Of a stretch of DNA of 64,000 nucleotides, positions 36,401-45,600 are shown in pieces (positions within the stretch are counted from its first letter, which is position 1; each line of letters begins with the position of its first letter). The position numbers and the translations under genes were made by a program. Under the pieces are notes generated by a model. The model saw nothing but the letters and a program-made list of their open reading frames with translations. It had not been told where the DNA came from and did not search any database. Origin of the DNA: Tenebrio molitor (lineage: Eukaryota > Arthropoda > Insecta > Coleoptera > Tenebrionidae); the NCBI RefSeq assembly GCF_963966145.1, contig NC_091047.1, forward strand, positions 30,256,001 through 30,320,000, written 5' to 3'.

Positions 36401-39400
36401 GCACCCGAACTGCGGTCAGCGGTCAGAAGCCCAATAATCCGACACCTGAATTGCGGTCAAAGAATTTTAACTTACCTGGTCGTCTCTAATCTTATCTCGA
36501 ACTGCGGTCAAGAAAATTTAACTTATTAGGCAATCACGAACTTTTTGGGACCGAGTTGGCTATGATCATCTAGTGTTTTTGTTGGATGTATTTCGGTGAT
36601 AACTAAAATGTATGTACAGTCGATGGACAAATAAAACTGGGACAAAAATGACAATCACATAAATTCAAAATTTACAAATCTCCATCGTTTAATTACGGCT
36701 TTATCACAAATAGGTTAACTTTGTTATGACATTTTACATAGACACTGTCAAATATATTGACAATTCAATAGTCTGATTTACATAGATTAAATTTTACGTG
36801 TCCCAGTTTTATTTGTCCAGCGACCGTACCTGATGGCTTCCCCCACCATGCCATGAATTGCAATTAAACTTTATTATATTTAATTCAAAACTTTGTAAAC
36901 AAACATTTATTTACAACAGTATTATAAAACTTGTGAGACCCGCATTTAACATAATCATACTAATGTTTTGGTATTAAGGTGTTCAATCTTAGAGTTAATA
37001 AAATTCTGTTTTCGCGATAGTCAAATTCCATCAACAAAGAATATTTGTTGATTACACATAAATTGCATGTTACTTTTACAAGAAAATATTATGTGAGATT
37101 ATATGCTGATAAAAAAATTTCACCTCTCCAGATCTTGACCGCAGTTCGGGAGGAGATTAGTAAGAAGGATTATGACCCTTTTTACCTGACCGTACTTGAA
37201 CCGCAGTTCGAGTGCGCCCATTTTTTCATACTATGTTGGTAACTATAAATTGTGACATTTATTTGATTCAAAATAAAATTCAATTGCTATGAATTTCGTT
37301 CATATTGTTTTTATTAGCAGCATGTTTCATTTATTTATTGATTCTTATTATTTTTACTTAAACATGCCCAGAAAAACAAGACATTTAATAAACATTTAAC
37401 CTCAAAATTACAAGTCTCACCAAATTTTACACTAGACAGCGTTGCCGATAGTAATTATCGAGAAAAATGCGACGTTGGTGGTTTTTTGATTTTTGAATGG
37501 ACTTTATGTTTCAGTAAGTATTTATTTGTTTTTTGCTACAAAAAAAATGAAATAATTTGAAAAAGGGTACAATAAAAAAAGGTTTTCTTTTGTTAAACAA
37601 ATAATGGAGGGCTGCAATTTGTTTCTAAGTAACAGGTACCTATGACTTAAACCGTTAGTAAAATTTTGAATTATTTAAGTTCTAGTCAGTCTGAACGAGA
37701 AATCAGTTGTGATTAATAAATATTTAGGCAGATCTGAACAAACTTAAAAAAGCGACAGATTCCCCATGGAGAGTTAACATAATTTTCAAAGGAGCCAGAT
37801 GGATGGAGATCCTTCTAAAAAACCAGTTAACATTAATTCTAGAACCAAACTAGTAGGTAATGTTCTTCTTTAAAATATTCTGCTCAAACCGAAATTAGTA
37901 AATTCACTAAAAAAGTATCGGGTATTCTTTTAAATTTCACCTCGTAGTAGGCGTTGAAGAGTCGATAGTTGTCACAACAATCATAAGAGAGAAAATCAAA
38001 GAATAAAAAGTCAGAGCAACAAAATCTAGGAAGACATGAAGCAGAATGGAAGACGCAGTTAAAAACAAAATCTTCTAATGATTCGATTTTTAAGAATCAT
38101 ACTGTTAGCAATATCTTTTTTAAATGTCTGTTTACTTAACACGGTTGATGGATCAGAGATATTGAATAAAAGTCGATTTGTGAAGAGAAAACGAATAATA
38201 ATAAAACAGTAAGGCTAAGTAACTATGGCCGCGTCACTAAACTGTCTGATTTGAATTTATCCAACTCTGTTTTTATGAAATTAACCCAAGAATAATTAAA
38301 TCACCTTGATGGAACCTCATATGTTGCCAGAGGTGCGACGTCTGCGAGTAACTCCTTCCGCAAGTGTCACAAACGTATGGCTTCAAACTCTTGTGAGCCC
38401 GGCTGTGGATCAACAGAGCACGAGCACTGTGCAACACCTTTAAAACGAAGAATTCAACAAATTTCTTCTACCAAGATCTACCTCACCTGTCCACATTCAT
38501 CACAATTGAAATTCGCCGCATGTTCCTTTTCTCTGTGTGTTTCCAACTCCGTAATCGTGTTCCACACCTCGGTGCATCTCTCGCATTGGTACTTATATCC
38601 ATCGTCGAGCGCAATGGAAGGCTTCTTCGTTTTCGGTTGCTGCTTTGGAAACTTTCTCTTCCGACCCCTTTTCTTCTTCTCAGGAACTCCGCAACTCTCC
38701 TCCGGCAAAGTTTGATCACTCGATTGGTTCAGTGGTTCAGTCTTGATCGTGACCTCATCCTGATCGATATTTTCCTTATCGTTGTCTTCCTTACTCTCTA
38801 AATTCTTTTTATTGTTGCGTTTGTTGATTGGTATCTCTAACGCGATCAAGACATCTTCGATCAATTTGTCGATCACATCCTCGCTCTTAATATCCTTGAC
38901 CGGGTTCGCAGACTTTTCAACTATATTGTCGTGAATTTTAGGAGTATAGTGCTTCTTCTTGATTTTGTGGGTGTACAAAATTTCATGAGACTTGAAGGTC
39001 CTGTCGCAGAACTCGCAATAAGTCAGTTTGGGTAAGTAGAAGAGATTAGCTTTCTCGGAGCATTTCTTGAGCCAGTGCTGCGAGGCTGTGATGTACGAGT
39101 CAAAAACGTCTTTGCAAATGACGCATTCGTAGTTTTTGTCAGTTTTATGGGTTTTCTGGTGCTTGAGAAGGATCTGCTTGTCGGCGTAGGTTCTGTTACA
39201 AAACTCGCACTGGAGAAGGATCTCGGTTGAGATTTTCTCGATAGTTTTATTGTCACTCGATATTCTGAGATTCTCCAAGTCACTGATGGGTTCTTTCTTA
39301 ATGTCATTGTTATCAATGAGCTCAGTGCAGAGTTCGATGTGATACCCAGCGGTGGTGCTCGAGGAGAAGACTTCGTGGCATTTTTTACACTTCCACACGG

Positions 39401-40025
39401 TGACGTCACTGCGGTAGAATTTCGATATATCTCCAGCTTTCTTGCAGTGGTTTTCTTTGTGGATCCTCAGTCTATTTTCACTGACAAATTGCTTCTTGCA
39501 GTGTTCGCATGTGTTATCTTTGGAACTCTCGTGACTCGTCTGGTGTCTTTCAAGATTATTCTTGCTGACGAACTGCTTACCACAGGTGGGACAGTCATAT
39601 TTGATGCGTTTTCCCTTCTCGATGTCGATGAAATCGGCATTGGGCTTGAGCACCACCTTCTCGGCGTTGAATTCGCATTGGTGTCTCTGATACTGGTATT
39701 TGGTGGGGTAGTTAGTTTCGCAATTTTGGCATCGGATCATGTTCGGTATGTTCAGTTTTTGCTTCCGTTTCAGATTGATATTCTGTGAACTGTCCACCTT
39801 GTATATTTGCACTGATCCGAGATCTTCGTTAAAAATTTGTTGGTGACTAAAATTTAGCTCATCGCTGATATTAAAACTTACATTATTGTTTGTTAAAAAA
39901 GGGTTCTTGGTAATTATTTGATGAGTCGCAAAATCGGCTTCATACCTCATTGAGGAAGTTTTCCCAGAGTCGCTTATGAAATGCGTATTTATCACAGAAA
40001 TCGTGCGATCATCAGATATGTTCAT
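18004..40025 (-). CDS. C2H2 zinc-finger protein, 14 fingers, 4 exons
   Basis: Exons in reading order: 40025-38487, 38437-38305, 18424-18225 and 18168-18004. The sum is 2037 nt, 678 aa. Introns are 49 nt, 19,880 nt and 56 nt, all GT..AG. Finger 9 (CDEC..H..H) crosses intron 1. Finger 13 (CDMC) is rebuilt exactly across intron 3. Across the giant intron the join is phase 1 and makes HQGIKPFAC, a linker of canonical length between fingers 10 and 11. Fingers 1-7 lie in the first half; an acidic, lysine-rich spacer with a KKKRGRKRKF basic patch (likely nuclear signal) precedes fingers 8-14. Fingers 4 and 6 are C2HC variants. Likely a nuclear DNA-binding regulator; targets unknown. No orthologue is named. 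The main doubt is whether another exon hides in the 20 kb intron. Confidence 0.85.
18886..19015. mobile_element. Truncated MITE of the GGCGGCCAAAAAATT family
   Basis: The left end 'tggcggccaaaaaatttcgt' matches the ends of 29980-30336 and 60200-60563. The right end is missing; the sequence runs into a Tc1-like relic. Confidence 0.6.
19030..19500 (-). pseudogene. Tc1-like transposase relic
   Basis: The minus strand carries pieces typical of Tc1-like transposases: LRNCPFMTDVQA, VVARKLSLTPIHRDAQMEFC, RVIFSDEKVFQS (first catalytic D), NSRYDEPYV and, after a stop, VYVRILEDVMLPSV-like text. Several frameshifts and stops break it, and the N- and C-terminal parts are missing. It lies in the giant intron of the zinc-finger gene on the same strand. 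Confidence 0.8.
19870..20193 (+). CDS. Short protein with P2X7-like C-terminal motif
   Basis: A 107-codon ATG frame. Its second half, with WRHLEYKNFISWINYW, RIVIPACVVTQIRERFP and NTGFKEYE, matches the P2X7-receptor C-terminal-like domain that occurs alone or in transposase-like proteins of invertebrates (V-I-P-x-C-V-V-x-x-I-R-x-x-F-P, then T-G-F). The cysteine-rich part usually found before this motif is not present; the first 35 residues are hydrophobic and unrelated. It sits antisense inside the zinc-finger intron, so it may be a domain relic rather than a working gene. Confidence 0.45.
   Translation: MHYMLLHCTIVLIIYLVLNLDTLNMIRHSTISKCKTKTEKERYLEVTNKLWRHLEYKNFISWINYWTSIDRFNRIVIPACVVTQIRERFPEANGNTGFKEYEKNEQP
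20200..22115. other. No gene supported
   Basis: AT-rich intronic DNA. A 75-codon frame at + 21408-21635 (MNRRVPITSNDEEITLWEEI) and its minus-strand mirror are open but match nothing I recognise. Confidence 0.45.
22116..23326. mobile_element. 1.2 kb element with about 170 bp inverted repeats and satellite core
   Basis: The arms 22116-22287 and 23156-23326 match at roughly 95%. Shared words include 'agtgggataaaagcaatatt', 'gatgacgagggcgttagccc' and 'atgtacaaaattttatctaa'. Each arm has its own small CG stem (gggcgttagccc). Between the arms lie further stems ('taactggttacgaaaag', 'tgcgggatctcgctgcgctc') and the tandem tract at 22735-23070. No transposase is present. Confidence 0.85.
22735..23070. 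repeat. Tandem tract of about 30 bp units around CACTCAGTGGGATAA
   Basis: About ten units contain 'cactcagtgggataa' or 'cactcagtggggtaatgag', joined by 'tttcattacc'. The unit is itself partly palindromic (ccactgagtgg), so the tract can form many small stems. Confidence 0.85.
23763..23945 (+). pseudogene. MADF-domain fragment
   Basis: TIDTVKKKVNNLRCAFRKEL and KKVTKKNSGC match the middle of MADF (Myb/SANT-like) domains. PIF/Harbinger elements carry such a second gene beside the transposase, and Harbinger transposase pieces lie just downstream. Only about 60 residues remain, with no proper start. Confidence 0.65.
24104..24952 (+). mobile_element. PIF/Harbinger element inserted in an older Harbinger
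   Basis: 849 bp with ends GGGCAGTATTAATAAAAG and, on the right, a complement reading GGGTGATATTAATAAAAA. A 3 bp target duplication AAT flanks it (24101-24103, 24953-24955), as expected for this superfamily. Subterminal DNA is full of 'agcaaatgcttttgct'-type words. It contains the transposase remnant at 24391-24775. Confidence 0.85.
24391..24775 (+). pseudogene. HARBI1-like nuclease fragment
   Basis: Reads PRTRKFYKERKD..., FHFRNESVQWIVDFLG, GGALSSVMKIKILLRYVADP, then after a break GFQIGVAELKEVSQPIVSNV and LWIHFPGALR. This is the N-terminal half of PIF/Harbinger transposases (the segment around the SxxTVSRxxxxV helix). The catalytic aspartates lie further on and are absent, so the copy cannot act by itself. 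Confidence 0.8.
24957..25146 (-). pseudogene. Start of a second Harbinger transposase, split by insertion
   Basis: The minus strand reads ...GKKTVGKYWVKDWLLKRQT, the W-V-K-x-W-L basic motif at the head of Harbinger transposases. The frame stops at the 24104-24952 insertion. Reading across the empty site (one AAT removed) continues as LSHMSLMKYLIMGDNW on 24103 and below, in frame and in keeping with the family. Confidence 0.7.
25433..25507. repeat. Small hairpin
   Basis: 'gggcggaaagt' and 'actttccgccc' form the stem ends of an about 75 bp fold. Nothing else was seen at 25150-25600. Confidence 0.55.
25610..25740. repeat. Hairpin with CG-rich tip
   Basis: Arms around 'tgtttcatttctgtctcgag' and 'ctctcgacaggaatgaaaca'. 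Tip 'cacctcggctacgcctt'. Non-coding. Confidence 0.7.
26353..26715. repeat. Fold-back element with two CG stems
   Basis: Arms at about 26353-26475 and 26575-26715 pair 'gaggtgtagat..' regions and 'tttgcacgattc' with 'gagtcgtgcaaa'. CG-rich blocks 'cgaaggcgaagcccgagggt' and 'accctcgggctacgccctcg' are complementary in place. The stretch 25741-26352 holds nothing else I can support. Confidence 0.65.
26826..28922 (+). pseudogene. Eroded mariner (DUF4817 type) split by a TIR element
   Basis: The N-terminal part reads MVNFTNAELINRYGV, then (frame change) LYTERFSNRRIPDSRTVQRV. Middle scraps are FRRIAFCQW and RLNGTAYLDFLQNVL, and the C-terminal part is NELTARVMQTAENI. The sequence then breaks at a TA and resumes after 28838 as RENTGFFGPKN...NEGRHFEHLL and stop. 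Same family as the intact copy at 4302-5432, but another lineage. Many frameshifts; the catalytic centre is deleted. Confidence 0.75.
27438..28838. mobile_element. 1.4 kb element with about 120 bp inverted repeats
   Basis: Ends 'caggtgtcccagagttgcga' and complement, matching over about 120 bp at roughly 85%, flanked by TA (27436-27437, 28839-28840). Further inside are a second pair of mariner-like words, 'acaggatgtccc' and 'gacaccctgta'. No transposase frame was found. Inserted in the mariner relic. Confidence 0.8.
28923..29370. other. No gene seen
   Basis: AT-rich intronic spacer. Confidence 0.45.
29371..29690 (+). repeat. Tandem duplication, period about 157 bp
   Basis: The segment from 'tgtccaatatgttttgtgaa' (29371) is repeated from 29528 with a few changes. 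Each unit codes for LEAAARAVVLHEIGRNKEK or LEAAACAVVLHEIDRNKEK, which resembles the basic N-terminus of Harbinger transposases. Probably a deleted Harbinger that later duplicated. Confidence 0.8.
29640..29778 (-). pseudogene. MADF-domain start fragment
   Basis: The minus strand reads LIVQCVERFKALYDKSSKDF and EDGVKKEMIW, the opening helix of a MADF domain (ending in the conserved tryptophan). It runs opposite to the Harbinger-like N-terminus in the repeat to its left, as expected for the two genes of a PIF/Harbinger element after internal deletion. Confidence 0.55.
29980..30336. mobile_element. TA-flanked MITE, CTATGCCGGCCAAAAAATT family
   Basis: Ends 'ctatgccggccaaaaaattt' and the complement 'ttttttgttcgccatag', TA on both sides (29978-29979, 30337-30338). 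About 357 bp. Nearly the same sequence occurs inverted at 60200-60563. Confidence 0.85.
30337..30835. other. No gene seen
   Basis: AT-rich intronic sequence without a supported feature. Confidence 0.4.
30836..31083 (+). other. Open stretch ending in a splice-donor-like site
   Basis: 83 codons are open and end in AAAAAAAGGTAAGTC, a good donor. Base use is less AT-rich than the surroundings. No ATG and no recognised domain (contains KIGIDETSPTGEGHF, FVIIVSCRETHLIEVAPKS). It could be an unrecognised exon or part of the neighbouring retroelement. 31084-31439 holds nothing clear. Confidence 0.25.
31440..33890 (-). mobile_element. Ty3/gypsy LTR-retrotransposon relic
   Basis: In reading order on the minus strand. 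About 33877-33883 reads TGGCGCC next to a CA, possibly a primer-binding site at the LTR edge. 33817-33572 codes for a lysine/glutamate-rich coiled coil, Gag-like. About 33330-33100 has retropepsin words (GMIDTGAT, EFILGFDVMNKYG). About 31900-31830 has the integrase zinc-binding end (VNKTLGKIFERFYW). About 31770-31480 has the integrase core (VLDIAGPF, KCPEAYVVPNQE, HYGLLREIHSYQG). The second catalytic aspartate in that last block is a tyrosine. Frameshifts and stops are frequent; no clear reverse transcriptase remains. A MITE (32718-33065) sits inside. Confidence 0.75.
32718..33065. mobile_element. MITE with about 56 bp inverted repeats and a duplicated end
   Basis: Left end 'cacaatggcgttaacgttac', right end its complement at about 32968-33024. 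The terminal about 40 bp of the right end is repeated once more to 33065. Inserted in the gypsy relic. Words of 'ttaacgttaa' recur throughout. Confidence 0.85.
33891..34411. other. Possible LTR remnant, otherwise nothing
   Basis: If the primer-binding site at 33877-33883 is right, this would hold the 5' LTR of the gypsy relic. No second LTR copy was found for comparison. Confidence 0.25.
34412..34562. repeat. Hairpin MITE, about 70 bp arms
   Basis: Arms share 'tgcattgctgacaaa' and 'atcaatcgccc' against 'gggcgattgctttgtcagca'. Short tip 'gaatcaaacacga'. Non-coding. Confidence 0.85.
34890..35065. repeat. Direct repeats with cgcaatccggcc words
   Basis: 'cattttaaacggaagattta' (34898) recurs as 'cattttaaacgggagattta' (34988). 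'cgcaatccggcc' occurs three times. Short local duplication. Confidence 0.7.
35600..35750. repeat. Hairpin, about 55 bp arms
   Basis: 'gtgggtacgaaattaccgga' (about 35617) pairs with its complement ending 'cgtacccac' (about 35740). The middle pairs 'atacgagtatttgtttct' with 'agaaacaaatacgagt'. Confidence 0.75.
35953..36110. mobile_element. Short MITE, GTGCGATTCTG ends, copy 1
   Basis: About 155 bp starting 'aattggtgcgattctgtttt' and ending in an imperfect complement ('gatcgcactaatt'). An inverted copy at 47700-47857 is about 90% alike. Confidence 0.8.
36148..36305. mobile_element. Truncated MITE of the TA-CTATCGCGAACAA family
   Basis: Matches the left and middle parts of 60637-61195 ('tcatttcaaaatttggttag', 'cctgattatgcccacgt') but without the palindromic insert seen there. 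Its right end is cut by the element at 36314. Confidence 0.7.
36314..37510. mobile_element. Nested inverted-repeat element
   Basis: Outer ends 'aaagtccattcaaaaatcaa' and complement (about 36316-36345, 37479-37508). Inside, words 'cgaactgcggtca' (three, 36395-36515) face 'ttgaccgcagttcg' and 'gaaccgcagttcg' at 37137-37213. A further MITE lies at 36614-36830. Onion-like structure, no coding. Confidence 0.75.
36614..36830. mobile_element. Inner MITE, CAGTCGATGGACAAATAAAA ends
   Basis: Ends 'cagtcgatggacaaataaaa' and complement 'ttttatttgtccagcgaccg'. About 216 bp, flanked by TA-type sites. Confidence 0.75.
37511..38304. other. No gene seen
   Basis: Last part of the giant zinc-finger intron; no feature recognised. 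Confidence 0.45.
38305..40025 (-). CDS. Zinc-finger gene, exons 1 and 2
   Basis: 5' part of the gene at 18004-40025. Exon 1 (40025-38487, 513 codons) starts MNISDDRTISVINTHFISDS and has fingers 1-8 and the start of finger 9. Exon 2 (38437-38305) completes finger 9 and carries finger 10 (CDTCGRSYSQTSHLWQHMRFH). The exon ends phase 1 before GTGATT. No upstream exon is needed: the ATG is followed by more than 100 non-finger residues, as in many such proteins. Confidence 0.93.
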
Positions 40026-40744
40026 GATTTCAACTACTTGATCGGCGCTTTTAGCTTCTTTATATCAAAACAGCCCTGCTTCGAGGTCCGAATTTTCGAA
40101 AAAGTGGAAAGCAAAGTTTGTTGATTTTTAAAAACAATTGAATAGAGACTAGTTTGCCGCATGTCCAAATCCACAATCTGTGAATAACTCATAATTTGAG
40201 ATCTAAATAAAAATGAGGCATTTTGTACGTAAAAAATAAAGAGTATTTTTTTGGAATAGTGACGTCTTCAGAAAAATTCAGTTCTGTATATTTAAAACCG
40301 TGAAGGAGCTCATTTGACAGGAAGAAGATGTAAAAGTAAACAAATTGAAAACAGAATAACGAAAGTTGGGAGTTTTTTAAAGTTTAAATTAGGTTTAATA
40401 AAACAGGAAGTGTGAAGTATTCACTTTTATAAACCAAATTGCATTTTATTAAGCCGATTTCAAATTCAATATTTAGGGAAATTACAGTTTATTTTGTAGA
40501 AATGTTGGTGTGCTTGCTACATGTCATCCGTCGATCAGTGTCGTCAGACGATCTCAATTCTTTAACTTTAAATACAAATGACTCAACAACAGACTGCATT
40601 TGTTTACATCATTTACTCAACTAAGAGTTGCTGTACCACTTACACTTAAAGAATATTAAGTTATGTGGACACCGTTTTGAAGTATTTGACATAACCACAA
40701 AGTGCGAATATGTGAAAGTTGTAGCCGCTCATTAGCTTACGAAG
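40026..40744. promoter_or_regulatory. Shared divergent promoter region
   Basis: About 720 bp separate the start codons of the zinc-finger gene (-) and SYS1 (+). It must hold both 5' untranslated regions and promoters. No clear TATA box or initiator could be assigned. Confidence 0.5.
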
Positions 40745-41323
40745 ATGAAGAAGCTAACGGGATCCTTCCGGTATACCCAGTGGGACCCCTGGTTAATAAT
40801 CTCCCAGATAGTGTCAGTGCAATGCATAATGTACGTGTCTTTGGGGCTGATCCTCGCCGTGTTGGGCTCCTTGGTAGGCGACACGAGATCCCTGGATCAC
40901 ATTTTCGAATACCACGTAAGTGTAAAGTTGTGTAAGAGGCATCCATAACGATTTCGAGTTGCAGGAGATTCAAGTGCGCGATTTTGGAGGCCGTATGGTG
41001 ATCTCAGCTTTCGTGATTAATGCATTGATAGGGTAAACAATATAAAATGGGCATATATCCAAGTCTGAAAGTCATGTTTTAGCTCTGTAACGTTGTGGCA
41101 CGTGGTCGAAAGAACTAAGCTCTGTATGGATTTCAGCTGCACTTGGCACTTTATCCATCTAATAATTTGTTGGTTCTACAACGGAAGTTTTCCAACAACT
41201 TTCTCATGGTGGGCCTTGAATGTGGCTTGTGCTACTTTGATGTGCGTCTGCGCCGAGTTCCTGTGCCTAAGAACTGAGCTCAAAGCGATTCCTTTATCTC
41301 TTGGTCCTAAGACAGACTTGTAA
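40745..41323 (+). CDS. SYS1: SYS1 Golgi trafficking protein
   Basis: Three exons: 40745-40915, 40965-41032 and 41083-41323; 480 nt, 159 aa. Introns are 49 and 50 nt, GT..AG, phases 0 and 2. The order of conserved blocks fits SYS1: QWDPWLIISQIV at the start, SLDHIFEYHE, MDFSCTWHFIHLIICWFYNG, PTTFSWWALNVA and the end EFLCLRTELKAIPL. Length is close to the human protein (156 aa). It is an integral Golgi membrane protein with four predicted helices that recruits the ARFRP1/ARL3-type GTPase to the trans-Golgi. It converges with the nucleotidase gene and diverges from the zinc-finger gene. Confidence 0.97.
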
Positions 41324-42602
41324 AAATTGTGATATTTTTATATATTATTTAGGGGATATTGTAACGAAACGCTAAGGTGCCAACATTTTCATTTTGTAAC
41401 AAAGTGTAATATAAAAGAACAATTTTAAAAAAGTATTTATTTAGGTCTACATCCATCAGCCACCTAAGAACTGTAAAAATCAACACAAATAAATTTCTAA
41501 CAATTCCTAATGTGTTTTGTAACAGGTGTCTCATTGTTTTTGATATTTGCTAATAATCGTGACTAGCGCAACAAAAATTCGCGTCCTAAACATTTACCAT
41601 TGTACACATTCAATAGATTAAAGCTCCAATAACAGTTGACAGCACAGCGAAATTCTCCATGGAGTAATCGGTCGACTACTGATTAGCACAATTGACAAGA
41701 GTTTTGTAAATCGGTAGCAGAATTTACAATTTACTTCAAACTGACGTCGCGATGGTACAGATGACGCTGCTCACCTAATCGCAAGTATCTTAAATCGCAA
41801 TCGACGAGTTTACCCTCTTCGCTTCTGATACCGATATTTGTCGTTAAATAATCGAAATTAGACGGATTAAGTTACGTTTACATATTTCAGTGCTTTATAT
41901 ACACTACCAGTGATAAGCGTTGTGTTCGTTTATAGCAAGCCTTAACACGGAGATGGTGCACGTGCGCGTTACTAGGACACTCAGTAATGGAAGATTGAGA
42001 AATATGATACATAAAGGCATCAAGAGACATTAAGTTGCCCACCACAACAGCACATCGATTTAAAATTTGTACTAATATAGTGGAAATTTCATTGCGACCG
42101 TACTTCGTAGGCACATAAAGAGATTAATGAAAATTACAGAGCTAATTTTGCGTATATTCGATAAAAAAGGAAAATTTGGGACGTCTCGGATTCTACAAAT
42201 CATGTCTGAGATTAGTGCAGCAGTCATGGCAACAGCAAAATGACAGTTCGCGGCACTTTTTGCTCCCAAATTTCTTAATACAAAGACTGACGGATAACGA
42301 AATCGAAAAATGTCAGCAAATTCTCTTTTTATAAAAATTATTGCTGTTTTTGATGCAAGTTTGATTTTATCGATGGAAATCAAATAACAAATTATATTAA
42401 AGCAGTCTTATAACCGGATACAACAGTAAATTATCACTATGATCGTCAAATATTCAACAAAACGATTTTTCACAACAAAACTCGTTGTGGAATGCATTGA
42501 AGTGGTGTTCGTTCGAAGGCATTACCTCAGTTGAGTTTCAACTACTTTTGAATAAATAAATCTACTTTCAACAAATTAAATCTAAACAAACTACAAGCGA
42601 AA
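41324..42602. other. Space between convergent genes
   Basis: Holds the 3' untranslated regions of SYS1 (+) and the nucleotidase gene (-). No other exon, RNA gene or bounded repeat was recognised. Confidence 0.5.
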
Positions 42603-45600
42603 TTAATTCTGGGGGGAGTATTCGTCCACTTCCTCGATGATGGAGTCTTGTTCTATTCTCTGACGTTGCAATATCAACTCGTGTCGTTTCTAAAAAATAC
42701 GGTCAAATTTTTTCCATACTGATTTCTCTCGTTTACCTCCTCATTGTTAACAACGATAATTCGATGGTCTATTTTTGGGGTTAATTGACAAGATTCTTGT
42801 TCGAGGTCGTCCAGAGAAGCCCTACGGGTCAGCCTTGAGGTGTGGTGAGCGGGCGGACTCGTCGACACCTCAACAGTGCTTGCCCTGCGGAGAGGAGGGG
42901 GACCGTCGAGTTCACTTCCGTCGAGCATTTTCACTAAGCTGTGCCTGAAAAGTATCATTTTTCAAAATGACACCGACCTCAGTAACGAATTCCATGTCAT
43001 ACTAAGCTTAATTATAGGTATGTTCAATAAACGTCATTCCTTATTTCATGAGTCACGTGACCTGTCAGTTCAAATGACATTTACGGCAAGGTCGAATCAA
43101 GCTCAGGCGTGACTTGTTAATTATTATTATCAATAATTTGCAGGTGGGTTGAATGAAGAAATGTTTATTTATACCATGTGGGTGGATGTTATGCATTTGA
43201 AAAATTCAAGTTTTGGTCATAAATATTCAGAGTAATAAAAAATTCTGGGCAGACAGCTTTAATTAATGAGAATTTTAATGATTGATCAACATGCAGGTTG
43301 TGTTATAGAATTAATTAAAACACAAGTCAAGTCATTCTCGTACGTCTGAGAATGAATGATTTATTAATTATTTATTGCATTTAATTATAAAACTGTTACT
43401 GAACTGTGCCGTGGAATTCCCATCTCTGTTGTCCCCACTCTCATGAACTTTGCATTTCTTGTGACTTTAAAACAACTAATCTACCAGCAGAACAAAATAC
43501 ACAAATTAAAAACCAAGAACAAAAGACCCAGTACTCAAAAACTCCAAATCCTCACCTTCTCGAAAGCGTCACCAGTGATTGTCTATGCTTGGAGTGCTTC
43601 TTGGTCTTTCCTAAGCGCATATTAATTGCTTGAAAGTGATTCTGTATGGCCAACCCCAATTCGGGACATTCACCCTCGTCCACCTAAATATTGACAATAC
43701 GTTTTAATTATTTTTTTATGAGTCGGTCCATTTTTACCAAAATTTCTGCATCTTTCAACATGACGTAACCGTCGCAACCTGAGTGCATATAACTCTTTGT
43801 CGCCAATCTGTAGTGCTGCTCTAAATTGAGATATTCATCCCCGATTCGGACGAAACCCGGATCAACTCTCTGACCAGGGGGTTTACTGGGGTCAAAGGCG
43901 AAACTTACACCGGCTACTTGGGGAAATCTACCTTCCAGTTTGGGGTACATGCAAACTCCGTTTTCCAAAGTTTCCAAAATCTGCTGTCCTAAAATGAAAT
44001 GTGGACATTTTAAGACGTTCTCCCTCCCGACTTCTTAAAATACGATAAAGTGGAGGTCATTTTGTAATGAGTACCGTCATTTTTTATGTGAAATTCATTT
44101 TTAAAATTTTTGTTGAATACACTTATGAAACTCAATTAGTTATAGTATTAAATTTTCGTCACTTTAGATGTTCAGTCATGACTATTTATCATTTAATAAC
44201 AAATTAATGAACAAATAAGGTGATTTTTAATTATACTACATAATTATACATTTATTAAACACAAAAAAATTACTTTGTCAATTTGCGTTTTAACTTGAGC
44301 AACAGCTTAGAGATTTCGCGAATTTTTTTTGCAAATACACATCAGATATGAATTATTCATTCTTTAATTCCATTCACCTTTCAATTTTAAGATCACCAAT
44401 GGGTCTCTCATGGGAACTATGTTGGTCAAATCTCGCACAGTAAAGTCTCCAGCTGGATGGACCTGGTCCGATCGGAAAGTCCCCGAATTCAAAACTACCA
44501 AATCTGCCCCAGTCGCGGCGAGTACCACATCGCACACCTAAAAACAAAAACAGGTGGGAAGAATTTACAACACATCCAATTTAAATATAATTATATTCTG
44601 TGTTATTTAGATCGATGGTGTTGTCACAACGATAATTACCCAATTTCCTAAATTCGATTCCGAAGTTCTGATCGATGTGAAACGTCCGTCCAGCGGTACA
44701 GAAAAGCAACCCAACACTTCGTGCATTTTTCCTTCAACGATACCTAAAACGTACCGCCTTTATTTACCGTTTTTTTTCATTAATTATCATCCCGCTTACT
44801 GGTGTACTTGTCTAGTTTTTCTTTGAGTTTTTGGTCTTCGGGGAAAGCGGAGGTGACATTGACCTCTTCAACTGTAACTTCCGGGGAGCCGTTGGGTTTA
44901 TCGAAATTGACTGTAATTTTACTAAACTGTCTAAAATCTGTACCGCTTTTGACCACATTTTTGCCGTTGATTTCTTTGACTTCGTAAACGTGATCGTGTC
45001 CGCCTAATATCAAATCGATGTCATCACAATTTTCGGCGAGTTTAATATCGTTTGGTGTTCTCATGTGAGTCAAAGCGATCACGTAATCGCATCCCTACAA
45101 AAAACAAAAACAAATTCCTCGGTATTTTTATTTGAAATCAAGTAGACTAAAGCGGCACACTGTACCCACATGCAACATTTCTTCTTTAATATGCAATCTT
45201 AGCGTTTAGTTGTCAAATTTCTTCCTGTCTCACCTCCTGTTTCAACTGAGCCGCCAATTTCTGCCCTGCTTCGACGAAATCCAGGAAAGTCACCATTTCT
45301 GGATTGATCGTGGCCAGAGTGTCCAGCCACTCTTTCTCGACCAATCCCAACAGGCCGATCCGATGCCCCGCCCAGTGTACCACGTGAGTAATCCTACCTT
45401 CGCCTAGTGGACGGCCAGTTTCATTATCCAGAACGTTGGACATAAGCCAGGGGAATTCTGTCTGACCGACCCATTGGGACAGGACTTCAAGGCCGTGATC
45501 TGGAGCGCATAATTTCAATTTGACAATTGTCTGTTATATTTGGAAGGTGTTAATGAGGAAGTGGTGACCGTTTAATGCGGAGATGGTTTGATTGAAATGG

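Noticed and set aside
39339..39788. 149-codon open frame on +
   Set aside because: It lies inside and antisense to exon 1 of the zinc-finger gene; a shadow.
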